DNA of 34,417 nt from Melioribacter sp. (lineage in GTDB: Bacteria > Bacteroidota > Ignavibacteria > Ignavibacteriales > Melioribacteraceae). How positions within the stretch are numbered: the first letter of the stretch is position 1; the number at the start of each line of letters is the position of its first letter. Shown piece after piece: positions 7,223-15,845 of the stretch. A program made the position numbers and the translations under genes. The stretch is taken from the NCBI GenBank assembly GCA_012026935.1, contig VEPI01000050.1, positions 1 through 34,417 of the forward strand, read 5' to 3'. The notes under the pieces were generated by a model. The model was not told the DNA's origin and did no database searches. It worked only from the letters and a program-made list of their open reading frames with translations.

Positions 7223-8191
7223 TTGAGTTATTCAGTATCAAAGAAAGAGAAAAATAATTTTCTAAAAAGATTTTTTCCTTCAAATAATTTGGGTGATTTT
7301 ATTTTTGAAAGACTGACTTGGCTTTTTGCCTTGTCGGTCTTTCTGCTTGTAATTCTAATGGGCTACGAAATGTATGAAGGGTCAAAAATCTCAATGCAAA
7401 AATTTGGTTTTGATTTTTTAGTTAATTCAGAATGGGATCCTGTTCAAGAAATCTACGGTGCACTCCCAATAATTTATGGTACTATCGTTTCTTCATTATT
7501 AGCATTAATAATAGCTCTTCCGTTCAGTATTGGTGTAGCAGTTTATTTGGCAGAAGTTGCCCCCCCGTGGCTGGAAAAACCGCTTTCTTTTTTAGTGGAA
7601 TTACTTGCAGGTATTCCAAGTGTAATTTATGGCTTGTGGGGAATTTTTGTTTTAGTCCCGTGGATTAGAACAGATGTCGAACCTTATCTATCCGATAAAT
7701 TGGGATTTCTTCCATTCTTTCGCGGAGCTCCTTATGGTTTTGGTTTATTGGCGGCAGTTTTAATTTTAACGATAATGGTTTTGCCGATTATTACTTCTAT
7801 CACTCGTGATGTTTTAAAGTCCGTACCGAGATCTCAACGTGAAGCTGCATTAGCACTTGGCGCAACAAAATGGCAATCAACAATTATTGTTCTGAAAGAT
7901 GCCAAATCGGGAATACTTGGTGCAACAATGTTGGGTTTTGGCAGAGCCATTGGAGAGACAATGGCGGTAACAATGGTAATTGGTAATCGTGCTTTGATTT
8001 CTCCATCGTTGTTTGATCCATCATATACAATGGCAAGTGTAATTGCAAATGAATTTACAGAAGCAACTTCGGAAATGTATTTGAGCGCATTAATTCAATT
8101 AGCATTGGTTCTCTTTGTAATTACAATTTTTGTCAATGCTCTTGCCCGGCTTTTAGTTTGGAGCATGGATAGAAAATGGAAAACGACATGA
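7223..8191 (+). CDS. pstC: Phosphate ABC transporter permease PstC
   Basis: Inner-membrane permease of the Pst system (322 aa). Six hydrophobic segments and the binding-protein-dependent permease loop are visible: SQREAALALGATKWQSTI, followed by GFGRAIGETMAVTMVIGN, a signature of PstC. The start is a TTG at 7223, because no in-frame ATG exists before residue 47 and the first membrane helix begins near residue 30. The stop TGA (8189-8191) overlaps a possible pstA start as ATGA. Confidence 0.95.
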   Translation: MSYSVSKKEKNNFLKRFFPSNNLGDFIFERLTWLFALSVFLLVILMGYEMYEGSKISMQKFGFDFLVNSEWDPVQEIYGALPIIYGTIVSSLLALIIALPFSIGVAVYLAEVAPPWLEKPLSFLVELLAGIPSVIYGLWGIFVLVPWIRTDVEPYLSDKLGFLPFFRGAPYGFGLLAAVLILTIMVLPIITSITRDVLKSVPRSQREAALALGATKWQSTIIVLKDAKSGILGATMLGFGRAIGETMAVTMVIGNRALISPSLFDPSYTMASVIANEFTEATSEMYLSALIQLALVLFVITIFVNALARLLVWSMDRKWKTT

Positions 8192-9042
8192 AGAAATCTA
8201 ATTTGTTCTATTATAGAAAAAAAATTACCAGCTTCATTATGATGTCTTTGACATTTATAGCCGCACTTGCTGCAATAATTCCCCTTGTATTAATTTTTTA
8301 TTACACTATCTCTAAAGGGATTACTTATTTAAATATTGATTTCTTTGTTGCAATGCCGAAACCGGTAGGTGAATCAGGTGGAGGAATGGCTAATGCTATA
8401 GTTGGTACTTTGATTCTTATCGGAATTGGCGGTGCTATTGGAATTCCGGTTGGAATAATGACAGGGACTTATCTATCAGAATTTGGAAATAATAAGTTCG
8501 GTTATATAGTAAGATTTTTGACTGATGTGCTGAGCGGAATTCCATCAATAGTTGTTGGCGTTGTAGCATATACTATGGTTGTGGTTCCAATGAAACATTT
8601 TTCCGCATTAGCCGGCGGAATAGCATTGGGCATTCTGATGATTCCAACTATTACTCGAACAACTGAAGAAATGATCAAGCTTGTACCGCATTCATTACGG
8701 GAAGCCGGCTTAGCTTTAGGAATACCTAAATGGAAAACAACTCTTTCTATTGTTCTTAAAACTGCTTGGAAAGGAATTGCAACAGGAGTATTGCTTGGAT
8801 TATCAAGAGCAGCAGGTGAAACTGCACCGTTATTGTTTACGGCACTTGGAAATCGTTTTTGGTCAACAAGTATCGGTCAGCCAATCGCTTCGTTAACAGT
8901 TTACATTTATGATTATGCAAAATCACCATTTGAAGATTGGAATCAGCAGGCTTGGACCGCTGCGTTAGTTTTAATTTTATTAATCTCGCTTTTAAGTTTA
9001 TTGTTTAGGATTATAACACGATCAAAATATAAAACGAATTAG
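8188..9042 (+). CDS. pstA: Phosphate ABC transporter permease PstA
   Basis: Second permease of the Pst transporter (284 aa from ATG 8188). It shows six hydrophobic stretches, the [14 protein letters not shown] segment, the cytoplasmic coupling loop [18 protein letters not shown], and [20 protein letters not shown], which is diagnostic for PstA. ATG 8188 overlaps the pstC stop as ATGA, suggesting translational coupling. The same overlap style is used in the VOR operon of this window. An in-frame ATG at 8176 would add four residues and cannot be excluded. Confidence 0.94.
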   Translation: MKKSNLFYYRKKITSFIMMSLTFIAALAAIIPLVLIFYYTISKGITYLNIDFFVAMPKPVGESGGGMANAIVGTLILIGIGGAIGIPVGIMTGTYLSEFGNNKFGYIVRFLTDVLSGIPSIVVGVVAYTMVVVPMKHFSALAGGIALGILMIPTITRTTEEMIKLVPHSLREAGLALGIPKWKTTLSIVLKTAWKGIATGVLLGLSRAAGETAPLLFTALGNRFWSTSIGQPIASLTVYIYDYAKSPFEDWNQQAWTAALVLILLISLLSLLFRIITRSKYKTN

Positions 9043-9056
9043 GTTGTAAAAAGAAT

Positions 9057-9806
9057 ATGGAAATTAAAATATCAGTTAAAAATCTTGAAGCATTTTATGG
9101 CAAGAATAAAGTACTGCATAATATCTCGATTGATATTCCCAAGAATAAAGTACTTGCTATTATTGGTCCATCGGGATGTGGTAAATCAACATTTATAAGA
9201 TGTTTAAACAGAATGCATGAAGTTGTAGGGGGATCAATTAAAGGCGAAATATTACTTGATGGAGAAGACTTAACAAAAACTGACCCTGTTCTTTTAAGAA
9301 AAAGAGTAGGAATGGTATTTCAAAAGCCAAATCCGTTCCCATCAATGTCAATATTCGATAATGTTGCTGCGGGATTAAAATTAAATGGAGTTAGAAATAA
9401 AAAACTGATTACACCGATAGTTGAAAAATGTTTAAAGCAATCTGCACTTTGGGATGAAGTAAAAGATCAGCTTGATAAATCCGGTGCGAATATATCCGGT
9501 GGACAGCAGCAGAGATTGTGTATTGCACGAACTTTAGCTGTTGATCCGGAAGTAATTTTAATGGATGAACCGGCAAGTGCTCTAGATCCGATCTCAACAA
9601 CAAAAATTGAAGATCTAATTTTTCAATTAAAAAAAGATTATACAATTGTAATTGTAACTCACAACATGCAGCAAGCCGCACGTGTTAGTGATTATACGGC
9701 ATTTTTCTATATGGGTGAAATAATTGAATTCGATGAAACAAATAAAATTTTTATTTCACCATCAAATAAACAAACTGAGGATTATGTCCGAGGTCGTTTC
9801 GGATAA
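9057..9806 (+). CDS. pstB: Phosphate ABC transporter ATP-binding protein
   Basis: ATPase that drives phosphate import (249 aa). It has Walker [10 protein letters not shown], followed by [10 protein letters not shown], which is typical of PstB. It has the Q-loop [20 protein letters not shown], signature ISGGQQQRL, Walker [14 protein letters not shown] and switch His in [13 protein letters not shown]. It lies 14 bases after pstA and 17 bases before the phoU ATG. Confidence 0.97.
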   Translation: MEIKISVKNLEAFYGKNKVLHNISIDIPKNKVLAIIGPSGCGKSTFIRCLNRMHEVVGGSIKGEILLDGEDLTKTDPVLLRKRVGMVFQKPNPFPSMSIFDNVAAGLKLNGVRNKKLITPIVEKCLKQSALWDEVKDQLDKSGANISGGQQQRLCIARTLAVDPEVILMDEPASALDPISTTKIEDLIFQLKKDYTIVIVTHNMQQAARVSDYTAFFYMGEIIEFDETNKIFISPSNKQTEDYVRGRFG

Positions 9807-9823
9807 TATTGAAAGGGTATTGT

Positions 9824-10498
9824 ATGCAAGAACATTTTAGTCAAGAAATAGAAAATTTAAAAACCAGTCTTATCAAAATGGCATCAATAGTTGATGAGCA
9901 GGTTGATAAAGTGATTACTGCTTTAGAAAGCGGTGATGTCGAATTGTGCAAAGGCGTAAAGTCGAAAGATCTCGAAGTGGATGCTTACGATAACTTGATT
10001 CAAACTCAATGTGAAAACATACTTGCACTTTTTCAACCGGTTGCGAGTGATTTACGGTTAGTTATGTCGGCGATAATGATTAACAATAATTTAGAACGCT
10101 GCGGTGATATAGCAGTGAATATTTCTCAAAGAGTTAAGAAAACCGGTAATGAGCGCTCTCTTATTAGCGAATCCCAAATTATTGTCATGGCGCGCACCGC
10201 TCAGTCAATGCTTAAAAATGCAATTGATTCGTTCATAAAAAATGATACGGAACTTGCAAGCAATGTTATTGCAAGTGATGAAAAAGTTGATAAATTGAAT
10301 AAACAAATATTCAATTTTCTTGTTACAAAAATGCAATCTAACAATGAATTAATTGAAGCTTCCACACATCTTATTGTTATGTCCCGCCATATTGAACGAA
10401 TGGCAGATCATGCAACAAACATTGCAGAGAACTTAGTGTTTTATGTTGATGCTCAAATTATAGCCCATAGAAAAAAACTTGAGCAAAGCGGCAGCTAA
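9824..10498 (+). CDS. phoU: Phosphate-uptake regulator PhoU
   Basis: A 224-aa all-helical protein with two PhoU repeats, roughly residues 15-105 and 115-210. Each ends in the metal-binding type motif: NNLERCGDIAVNI in the first, HIERMADHATNIAEN in the second. PhoU couples the Pst transporter to the phosphate sensor kinase and limits phosphate uptake. The sensor and regulator genes are not in this window. ATG 9824 is preferred over a TTG at 9809 because GAAAGGG precedes it. It is the last gene of the porin-pst operon. Confidence 0.95.
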   Translation: MQEHFSQEIENLKTSLIKMASIVDEQVDKVITALESGDVELCKGVKSKDLEVDAYDNLIQTQCENILALFQPVASDLRLVMSAIMINNNLERCGDIAVNISQRVKKTGNERSLISESQIIVMARTAQSMLKNAIDSFIKNDTELASNVIASDEKVDKLNKQIFNFLVTKMQSNNELIEASTHLIVMSRHIERMADHATNIAENLVFYVDAQIIAHRKKLEQSGS

Positions 10499-10632
10499 CT
10501 TAAATCTGATAATGTCAGCAATATTTTCCGGAAGATTTACAAAACCTTGATATTATGCTCGAAATCGCATCTTTTAAGCGGATCATAAATCTAACAATTC
10601 ACACCTAAATTTTGAGTTAATTCAAACTTAGA

Positions 10633-10665
10633 TTTTGCTTCGAATACTACCTTTTGCTATATTGA
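10633..10665 (+). promoter_or_regulatory. Candidate promoter for the LD-carboxypeptidase gene
   Basis: TTTTG (10633-10637) and TATATTGA (10658-10665) are separated by 20 bases. This approximates the -33/-7 TTTG-N19/20-TAnnTTTG promoter, with the last two bases of the -7 element off. It lies 30 bases before the ATG at 10696. A degraded TAACA/TTAAT stretch at 10591-10622 lies just upstream but is not in 11-bp register. Confidence 0.33.
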
Positions 10666-10695
10666 AAATGAATTCGATCACGGAACTTGTTGTTA

Positions 10696-11637
10696 ATGGG
10701 AATAATCAAACCGAAAAGACTGAAATCAGGAGATACAATTGGAATTATTTCTCCTGCTTCCTCACCAGACGATCTAACAAAAATTAATAGCGGCGTTCAG
10801 TATTTAGAAAAACTTGGCTATAGAGTTGAAGTTGGCAAAAATGTCGGCTCTCAAGAAGGTTACCTGGCCGGATCAGATGCTCAAAGATTAGCTGATCTTC
10901 ATTACATGTTTAAGAATAAACAGATTAAGGCAATTTTTTCTATTCGCGGTGGTTATGGTTCCGGAAGATTGCTTGATAAAATTGATTATAAATTGATTCG
11001 TAATAATCCTAAAATATTTGTCGGTTACAGTGATATTAACGCTTTACAGTTGGCTTTTTTTGCTAAAGCCGGATTAATAACATTTGCCGGACCGATGGTA
11101 GCTGTTGATTTCCATGATGAAGTCAGTGCTTTTACAGAGGAAGTATTTTGGAGAACGATAACTTCGAATAAAAAAATTGGGAAACTGCTAAATCCCCGCA
11201 AAGAAAAATTTTACGTATTAAATAAAGGCAGAGCAACAGGAAGAATTCTTGGTGGGAATTTAAGTTTACTAAATTCACTTATGGGCACAGAATATTTACC
11301 AAAACTTAAAGATGCAATTTTACTTTTAGAAGATATACATGAAGCACCTTACCGTATTGACCGCATGTTAAATCAACTTCGTTTAACAAAAATATTGAAA
11401 CAGATTCGGGGAATAATCCTTGGTCATTTTGTGGATTGTGTTGAATCGGATCCAACTAAGCAGACTTTTACTTTGAATGAAGTCATCGTTGAATATTTTC
11501 AAGATCAAAAAATGCCTGTTCTTTACAATGTTAAACACGGTCACATCAAGGATAACATTACAATTCCTTATGGAATAAAATGTGTGTTAAATGCTTCCCG
11601 CGCATACATTGAAATTCCGGAAAACGCAGTACTATAA
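10696..11637 (+). CDS. ldcA: LD-carboxypeptidase (muramoyltetrapeptide carboxypeptidase, peptidase family S66)
   Basis: Cleaves the terminal D-Ala from the tetrapeptide of recycled cell-wall fragments. The 313-aa protein matches the S66 family: N-terminal KPKRLKSGDTIGIISPAS, the RGGYGSGRLLD block, the nucleophile Ser112 in GYSDINAL, the acidic member in LLLEDIHEAPYRIDRML, and a His in NVKHGHIKDN, giving the Ser-Glu-His triad. There is no signal peptide, so it acts in the cytoplasm. ATG 10696 is preferred to the two preceding TTG codons because the family normally begins a few residues before KPxxLxxGD. It stands alone between the Pho block and hydG. Confidence 0.9.
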   Translation: MGIIKPKRLKSGDTIGIISPASSPDDLTKINSGVQYLEKLGYRVEVGKNVGSQEGYLAGSDAQRLADLHYMFKNKQIKAIFSIRGGYGSGRLLDKIDYKLIRNNPKIFVGYSDINALQLAFFAKAGLITFAGPMVAVDFHDEVSAFTEEVFWRTITSNKKIGKLLNPRKEKFYVLNKGRATGRILGGNLSLLNSLMGTEYLPKLKDAILLLEDIHEAPYRIDRMLNQLRLTKILKQIRGIILGHFVDCVESDPTKQTFTLNEVIVEYFQDQKMPVLYNVKHGHIKDNITIPYGIKCVLNASRAYIEIPENAVL

Positions 11638-11835
11638 CGCCATAAAAGAATAACTCATCCAAATTTGCTTAGATCGAAGAATTTATTTTTAAGCTGATTC
11701 TCTTTTTTAAGAAAAATCCATTCCTTTTTGAACAATTCATTCAAAATTAGCATGATTCGTTAATGTTTTCCGCTGGTATATTTATTGTCTTCTTGAGCTT
11801 GGATAAAACACTTTTGAATGGTTTCAAGGCATTAG

Positions 11836-13227
11836 ATGGAATTTATTAACGAATCGGAAATCAACTCTTTAATATGTAACGGTAAGCTGAACGACCCGGT
11901 TTTTCAAAAAGAAATAATCCAAAAATCTAAAGCTGCAAAAGGATTATCGTTAAAGGAAAGTGCTGTACTGCTAAATATTTCCGATGCGGAAATAACAGAG
12001 GAACTTTACCATACTGCACGTGAAGTAAAAGAAAAAATTTATGGAAATCGTCTTGTCCTTTTCGCGCCGCTCTATATAACAAATCTTTGCATCAATAATT
12101 GTTTGTACTGTGCATTCCGAAAAGACAACACAGAATTAAAACGTAAAACATTATCAGTAAATGAAATTAAAGAAGAAACGGAATTTTTAGTTAAGCAGGG
12201 ACATAAAAGAATTCTTCTTGTTTGCGGTGAACATCCGAAGAAATCCAGTCTTGAATTTATAGGCGATGCAATTCAAACAATTTATGATGTAAATATTAAC
12301 GGCGGGAATATTAGAAGGATAAATATAAATTCTGCACCGCTGACTCTTGAAGCATTTAAAAAACTTAAAAGTTTTGGTATAGGTACTTATCAATGTTTTC
12401 AAGAAACATATCATTATAAAACTTATATGGAAATGCATCCTGATGGACCGAAGCATGATTATGCTTGGCGTTTGTATGCAATGGACCGTGCACTGCAAGC
12501 AGGGATTGATGATGTAGGTATTGGTGCTCTTTTCGGTTTGACAGATTACAAATTTGAAACCCTCGCAATGTTAAGTCATGCGTTTAATCTCGATCATCGT
12601 TTTGGTATTGGGCCCCATACAATTTCTGTCCCCCGTATTGAACCGGCGTTCAATTCACAGCTTTCATACAAACCGCCTTTTGCGGTTGATGATTCTTCTT
12701 TTAAAAAAATTATTGCTGTAATTCGTCTCGCTGTTCCATACACTGGAATAATTTTATCTACACGAGAACGGGCTGATTTAAGAAGAGAACTTTTCGAAGT
12801 CGGCATTTCACAAATCAGTGCAGGAAGCAGAACATCTCCCGGCGCTTATAAGGAATCACAAGAAACACTTGATGAACATGAAATGCAGCAATTTCAATTG
12901 GGAGATCACAGAACGCTTGATGAAGTTGTAAAAGATTGCTGCGGATTAGGATTTTTACCGAGCTTCTGTACTGCATGTTACCGTTCGGATCGAACAGGTG
13001 ATCGTTTTATGGAGTTAGCCAAATCCGGCAATATTGGAAAACTGTGTGTACCAAATGCAATTTCTACGTTTATGGAATACACAAATGATTTTGCATCGGT
13101 TGAAACAAAAATAGTCGCAAATACTTTTATTCAAAACGAGATTGAAAAATTTAATGGTACCGCAAGACATAAAACCGAAGAGATGCTCAAAAGAGTTAAT
13201 AACGGTGAAAAGGATGTCTTCTTTTAA
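11836..13227 (+). CDS. hydG: [FeFe]-hydrogenase maturation radical SAM tyrosine lyase HydG
   Basis: HydG splits tyrosine to supply CO and cyanide to the H-cluster of [FeFe]-hydrogenase. The 463-aa protein has the radical-SAM motif CX3CX2C at Cys85, Cys89 and Cys92 (LCINNCLYC). It also has the HydG-specific C-terminal cluster motif CX2CX22C at Cys378, Cys381 and Cys404. Other hallmarks are CGEHPK, TYQCFQETYH and GPHTISVPRIEPA. The C-terminal motif excludes ThiH, which lacks this second cluster. It is followed after nine bases by hydE. hydF and the hydrogenase itself are not in the window. Confidence 0.95.
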   Translation: MEFINESEINSLICNGKLNDPVFQKEIIQKSKAAKGLSLKESAVLLNISDAEITEELYHTAREVKEKIYGNRLVLFAPLYITNLCINNCLYCAFRKDNTELKRKTLSVNEIKEETEFLVKQGHKRILLVCGEHPKKSSLEFIGDAIQTIYDVNINGGNIRRININSAPLTLEAFKKLKSFGIGTYQCFQETYHYKTYMEMHPDGPKHDYAWRLYAMDRALQAGIDDVGIGALFGLTDYKFETLAMLSHAFNLDHRFGIGPHTISVPRIEPAFNSQLSYKPPFAVDDSSFKKIIAVIRLAVPYTGIILSTRERADLRRELFEVGISQISAGSRTSPGAYKESQETLDEHEMQQFQLGDHRTLDEVVKDCCGLGFLPSFCTACYRSDRTGDRFMELAKSGNIGKLCVPNAISTFMEYTNDFASVETKIVANTFIQNEIEKFNGTARHKTEEMLKRVNNGEKDVFF

Positions 13228-13236
13228 AAAACAACA

Positions 13237-14283
13237 ATGAAACTTGAACAAATTTTACATAAGGAAGAACTGACAAAAGAAGAAATAATATTTCTTCTTA
13301 ATCTAAAGGATAACAACGACCAACAAAAACTTTTCGATCGTGCTGACGAAATACGTTCGCTCTATTGCGGTAATGAAGTGCATCTTAGGGGAATAATTGA
13401 ATTTTCAAATTACTGTGAACAAAATTGTCTTTACTGCGGTTTGCGTAAAAGTAATAGTAAACTTTCGCGTTATCGTATGACACCTGAAGAGATTATAGAA
13501 ACGGCACGTATAATTTCTAATCAAGGTATTTATACAATTGTACTTCAATCCGGAGAAGACAACTATTACGATACTGATTTGATTGCATACATTATATATC
13601 AGATTAAACAGAGTACAGATGCAGCAATTACTTTAAGTCTTGGCGAAAGAAGTTTTAATGAATACCGAGAATGGAAAATTGCCGGGGCGGACCGTTATTT
13701 ATTAAAACATGAAACAGCAAATCACGATCTATATTCAGTTTATCATAAAAAACAAAAATTGGAAGATCGTCTTTCTCACTTAAGGTTTTTAAAAACAATC
13801 GGTTATCAAATCGGTTCCGGAAACATAATTGGATTACCCCTGCAATCCGTTGAAGATATTGCTGAAGATATTTTGTTATGCAAGGAATTGGATTTAGACA
13901 TGGCTGCATTCGGTCCATTCATACCATCACCTGATACCACTTACAAAAATAAAACTGCAGGTGATGTTGACTTAACATTACGAACTATGGCAGTAGCAAG
14001 AATTGTATTAAAAAAAGTTCATATTCCGGCAACAACTGCTCTTGCTACTCTTGATGAAGCAGGGAGAATTAAAGGATTAAATGCCGGTGCTAATATTGTT
14101 ATGCCTGATCTAACTCCGAGTCCATATAGAGAATTATACCAAATTTATCCGGACAAAAAATGTATTAATGATAATCCTCTTAATTGCAAAAGTTGTTTGC
14201 AATTACAAATTGAAGCCATAGGAAGAAAAATATCCAGTTCCCGTGGCGACTCGTTAAAATTAGCAGAACAGATGAAGGATTAA
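13237..14283 (+). CDS. hydE: [FeFe]-hydrogenase maturation radical SAM protein HydE
   Basis: Radical SAM enzyme needed to build the bridging dithiolate part of the H-cluster (348 aa). The radical-SAM motif CX3CX2C is at Cys60, Cys64 and Cys67 (YCEQNCLYC). The blocks TIVLQSGED, LSLGERSFNEY, RYLLKHETAN and FGPFIPSPDTTY are typical of HydE. A C-terminal CX7CX2C-like cysteine group (CINDNPLNCKSC) resembles the optional second cluster of some HydE and BioB-like proteins. It is probably cotranscribed with hydG. Confidence 0.94.
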   Translation: MKLEQILHKEELTKEEIIFLLNLKDNNDQQKLFDRADEIRSLYCGNEVHLRGIIEFSNYCEQNCLYCGLRKSNSKLSRYRMTPEEIIETARIISNQGIYTIVLQSGEDNYYDTDLIAYIIYQIKQSTDAAITLSLGERSFNEYREWKIAGADRYLLKHETANHDLYSVYHKKQKLEDRLSHLRFLKTIGYQIGSGNIIGLPLQSVEDIAEDILLCKELDLDMAAFGPFIPSPDTTYKNKTAGDVDLTLRTMAVARIVLKKVHIPATTALATLDEAGRIKGLNAGANIVMPDLTPSPYRELYQIYPDKKCINDNPLNCKSCLQLQIEAIGRKISSSRGDSLKLAEQMKD

Positions 14284-14291
14284 TAAATCCC

Positions 14292-14323
14292 TTTTCTTCC
14301 ATGAGCATTTGATTGTATATTTG
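14292..14323 (+). promoter_or_regulatory. Candidate promoter for the TPR lipoprotein / DUF58 pair
   Basis: TTTTC (14292-14296) and an exact TAnnTTTG element TATATTTG (14316-14323) are separated by 19 bases. The site lies 36 bases before the ATG, with an AGAGGG ribosome site between. It also separates the pair from the hydGE operon. Confidence 0.5.
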
Positions 14324-14358
14324 CCACCAAGAAATTAAAATATAAGAGGGTTTTTTTA

Positions 14359-14862
14359 ATGAAATTTTATACATCCATTCTATTAAGTACCATTGTTCTT
14401 TTTTCTGCTTGCAACTCACATAAAGATCAAGAAATATTTAAAAGTGCAGCCGAAAAATCCAAAGCTAAAAATTATTCCGAGGCATTAAAAGATTATCAAG
14501 AAATTATAAATGATTATTCAGGAAGTGATAAAGCTGCGGAAAGTATTTTTTCTGTTGCTGCGATGTATCATATGTATCAAATACCCAACGTTTCCAAAGA
14601 TGAATCACTCAAGAAAGCAGTTGAATATTATCAAAAATTATATCAGCTGTTCCCTCAAGATGAAAGAGCGCCTAAAGCCTTATTTATGTCAGGATTCATC
14701 CTGGCCAACGAACTTGGAAACACAAATGCCGCAAGGTTAGCTTATCAAGAATTTTTAAATAAATTTCCTAAGCATGAACTTGCTGTACCTGCGAGAGCGG
14801 AGTTAGATAATCTTGGCAAGACTCCGGAAGAAATTCTTCAAGAGAAAACAGCGAAAAAATAG
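14359..14862 (+). CDS. TPR-repeat lipoprotein (BamD/YbgF-like architecture)
   Basis: A 167-aa lipoprotein anchored through Cys19 of the lipobox LFSAC. After it come helical repeats of TPR type: AKNYSEALKDYQEIINDY, then ESLKKAVEYYQKLYQLFP with DERAPKALFMSGFI, then AARLAYQEFLNKFPKHE. This pattern is common in envelope scaffolds such as BamD and the Tol-associated CpoB/YbgF. The protein is shorter than BamD, so that identity is not claimed. Its TAG stop overlaps the GTG start of the DUF58 gene by one base, so the two are translationally coupled. Confidence 0.82.
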   Translation: MKFYTSILLSTIVLFSACNSHKDQEIFKSAAEKSKAKNYSEALKDYQEIINDYSGSDKAAESIFSVAAMYHMYQIPNVSKDESLKKAVEYYQKLYQLFPQDERAPKALFMSGFILANELGNTNAARLAYQEFLNKFPKHELAVPARAELDNLGKTPEEILQEKTAKK

Positions 14863-15770
14863 TGGCTGTAAAAACCCGAGACTATAAAAAATTTTTGGAT
14901 CCCGTTGTAATTTCCAAACTTAAAACTCTTGAACTAAAAGCAAGAATGGTAGTTGAAGGTTTTAAAGTCGGATTACACCGGAGTCCTTATCACGGATTTA
15001 GTGTTGAGTTCAGCGAGCATCGTCCTTATATGCAGGGTGATGCACTGAAAAATGTTGATTGGAAAGTTTTTGCCAAAAGCGAAAAATATTATATCAAACA
15101 ATTCGAAGAGGAAACAAATTTACTCTCCCACATTTTTGTTGACGCCAGTAAGTCAATGCAGTTCAAATACTCGGGCAAGGTTTCAAAAATAGATTATGCA
15201 ACAATTCTTGCTGCTGCTCTTGCTTATGTAATGATTGATCAACAAGATTCTGTCGGACTGGCAATTTACTCGGATAAAATTCATACGTATTTATCGCCAA
15301 AATCAAATCGTGTTTACCTAAGAACTTTGTTATCAGCTCTCAATCAAATCCAACCGGGAGGGGCAACGACAACTTCAAAATGTTTGGATTCTGTTGCAGA
15401 GAAAATAAAAAAGCGGGGGCTTACAATTATTATATCGGATTTTTTTGATGATATGAATTCAATACTTACCGCTCTTAAGCATATTCATTACAAAAAAAAT
15501 GAAGTAATAGTTTTTCAAATTCTTGACCCTATTGAAAAAAGTTTTGGTTTCGATCTTGATTCTGTTTTTGTTGATCTGGAATCGGGCGAGCAAATAACAA
15601 CACAACCACATCAAATCCAGCGCGCATACCAGGAAGCAATGAACGAATACTTGAATAAATTAAAAACCGAATGTTTGAATTTTGGCATTGAGTATAACTT
15701 GATTGATACCAGCCAGCCATTCGATAAAGCACTGATGAGTTATTTTGCTAAACGAACAAAGATGAATTGA
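14862..15770 (+). CDS. DUF58 domain protein (vWA-like)
   Basis: A soluble 302-aa protein of the DUF58 family, often found with MoxR AAA+ ATPases and Bat-type proteins. The family core is visible: GLHRSPYHGFSVEFSEHRPYMQGD, DWKVFAKSEKYYIKQFEEET, and a metal-ion-dependent adhesion site of the DxSxS form (VFVDASKSM). It ends in a Rossmann-like vWA fold (LTIIISDFFDD). No MoxR or BatA gene lies next to it here, so the partner ATPase must be elsewhere. The GTG start at 14862 is fixed by the one-base overlap with the preceding stop and by the AKTRDY-type N-terminus. The role is not known beyond the family context. Confidence 0.88.
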   Translation: MAVKTRDYKKFLDPVVISKLKTLELKARMVVEGFKVGLHRSPYHGFSVEFSEHRPYMQGDALKNVDWKVFAKSEKYYIKQFEEETNLLSHIFVDASKSMQFKYSGKVSKIDYATILAAALAYVMIDQQDSVGLAIYSDKIHTYLSPKSNRVYLRTLLSALNQIQPGGATTTSKCLDSVAEKIKKRGLTIIISDFFDDMNSILTALKHIHYKKNEVIVFQILDPIEKSFGFDLDSVFVDLESGEQITTQPHQIQRAYQEAMNEYLNKLKTECLNFGIEYNLIDTSQPFDKALMSYFAKRTKMN

Positions 15771-15778
15771 ATTAACGC

Positions 15779-15834
15779 GAATCGTGAAAAGTCAAACGCG
15801 AAAAGTGAAACGTGAGAAGTCAAAACGAAAAGGT
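15779..15834 (+). repeat. Four imperfect 14-nt tandem repeats
   Basis: Units begin at 15779, 15793, 15807 and 15821. Examples are CAAACGCGAAAAGT and GAAACGTGAGAAGT, with the core ACGYGARAAGT. The array fills most of the gap between the DUF58 stop and the NADAR gene start. It is probably a dispersed intergenic repeat, and no regulatory role is evident. Confidence 0.7.
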
Positions 15835-15845
15835 TATGGGAAGCA

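Noticed and set aside
10590-10622. Third PHO box before the LD-carboxypeptidase gene
   Set aside because: TAACAATTC and GAGTTAAT resemble parts of the two real arrays, but the hexamers are degenerate and not in 11-bp register.
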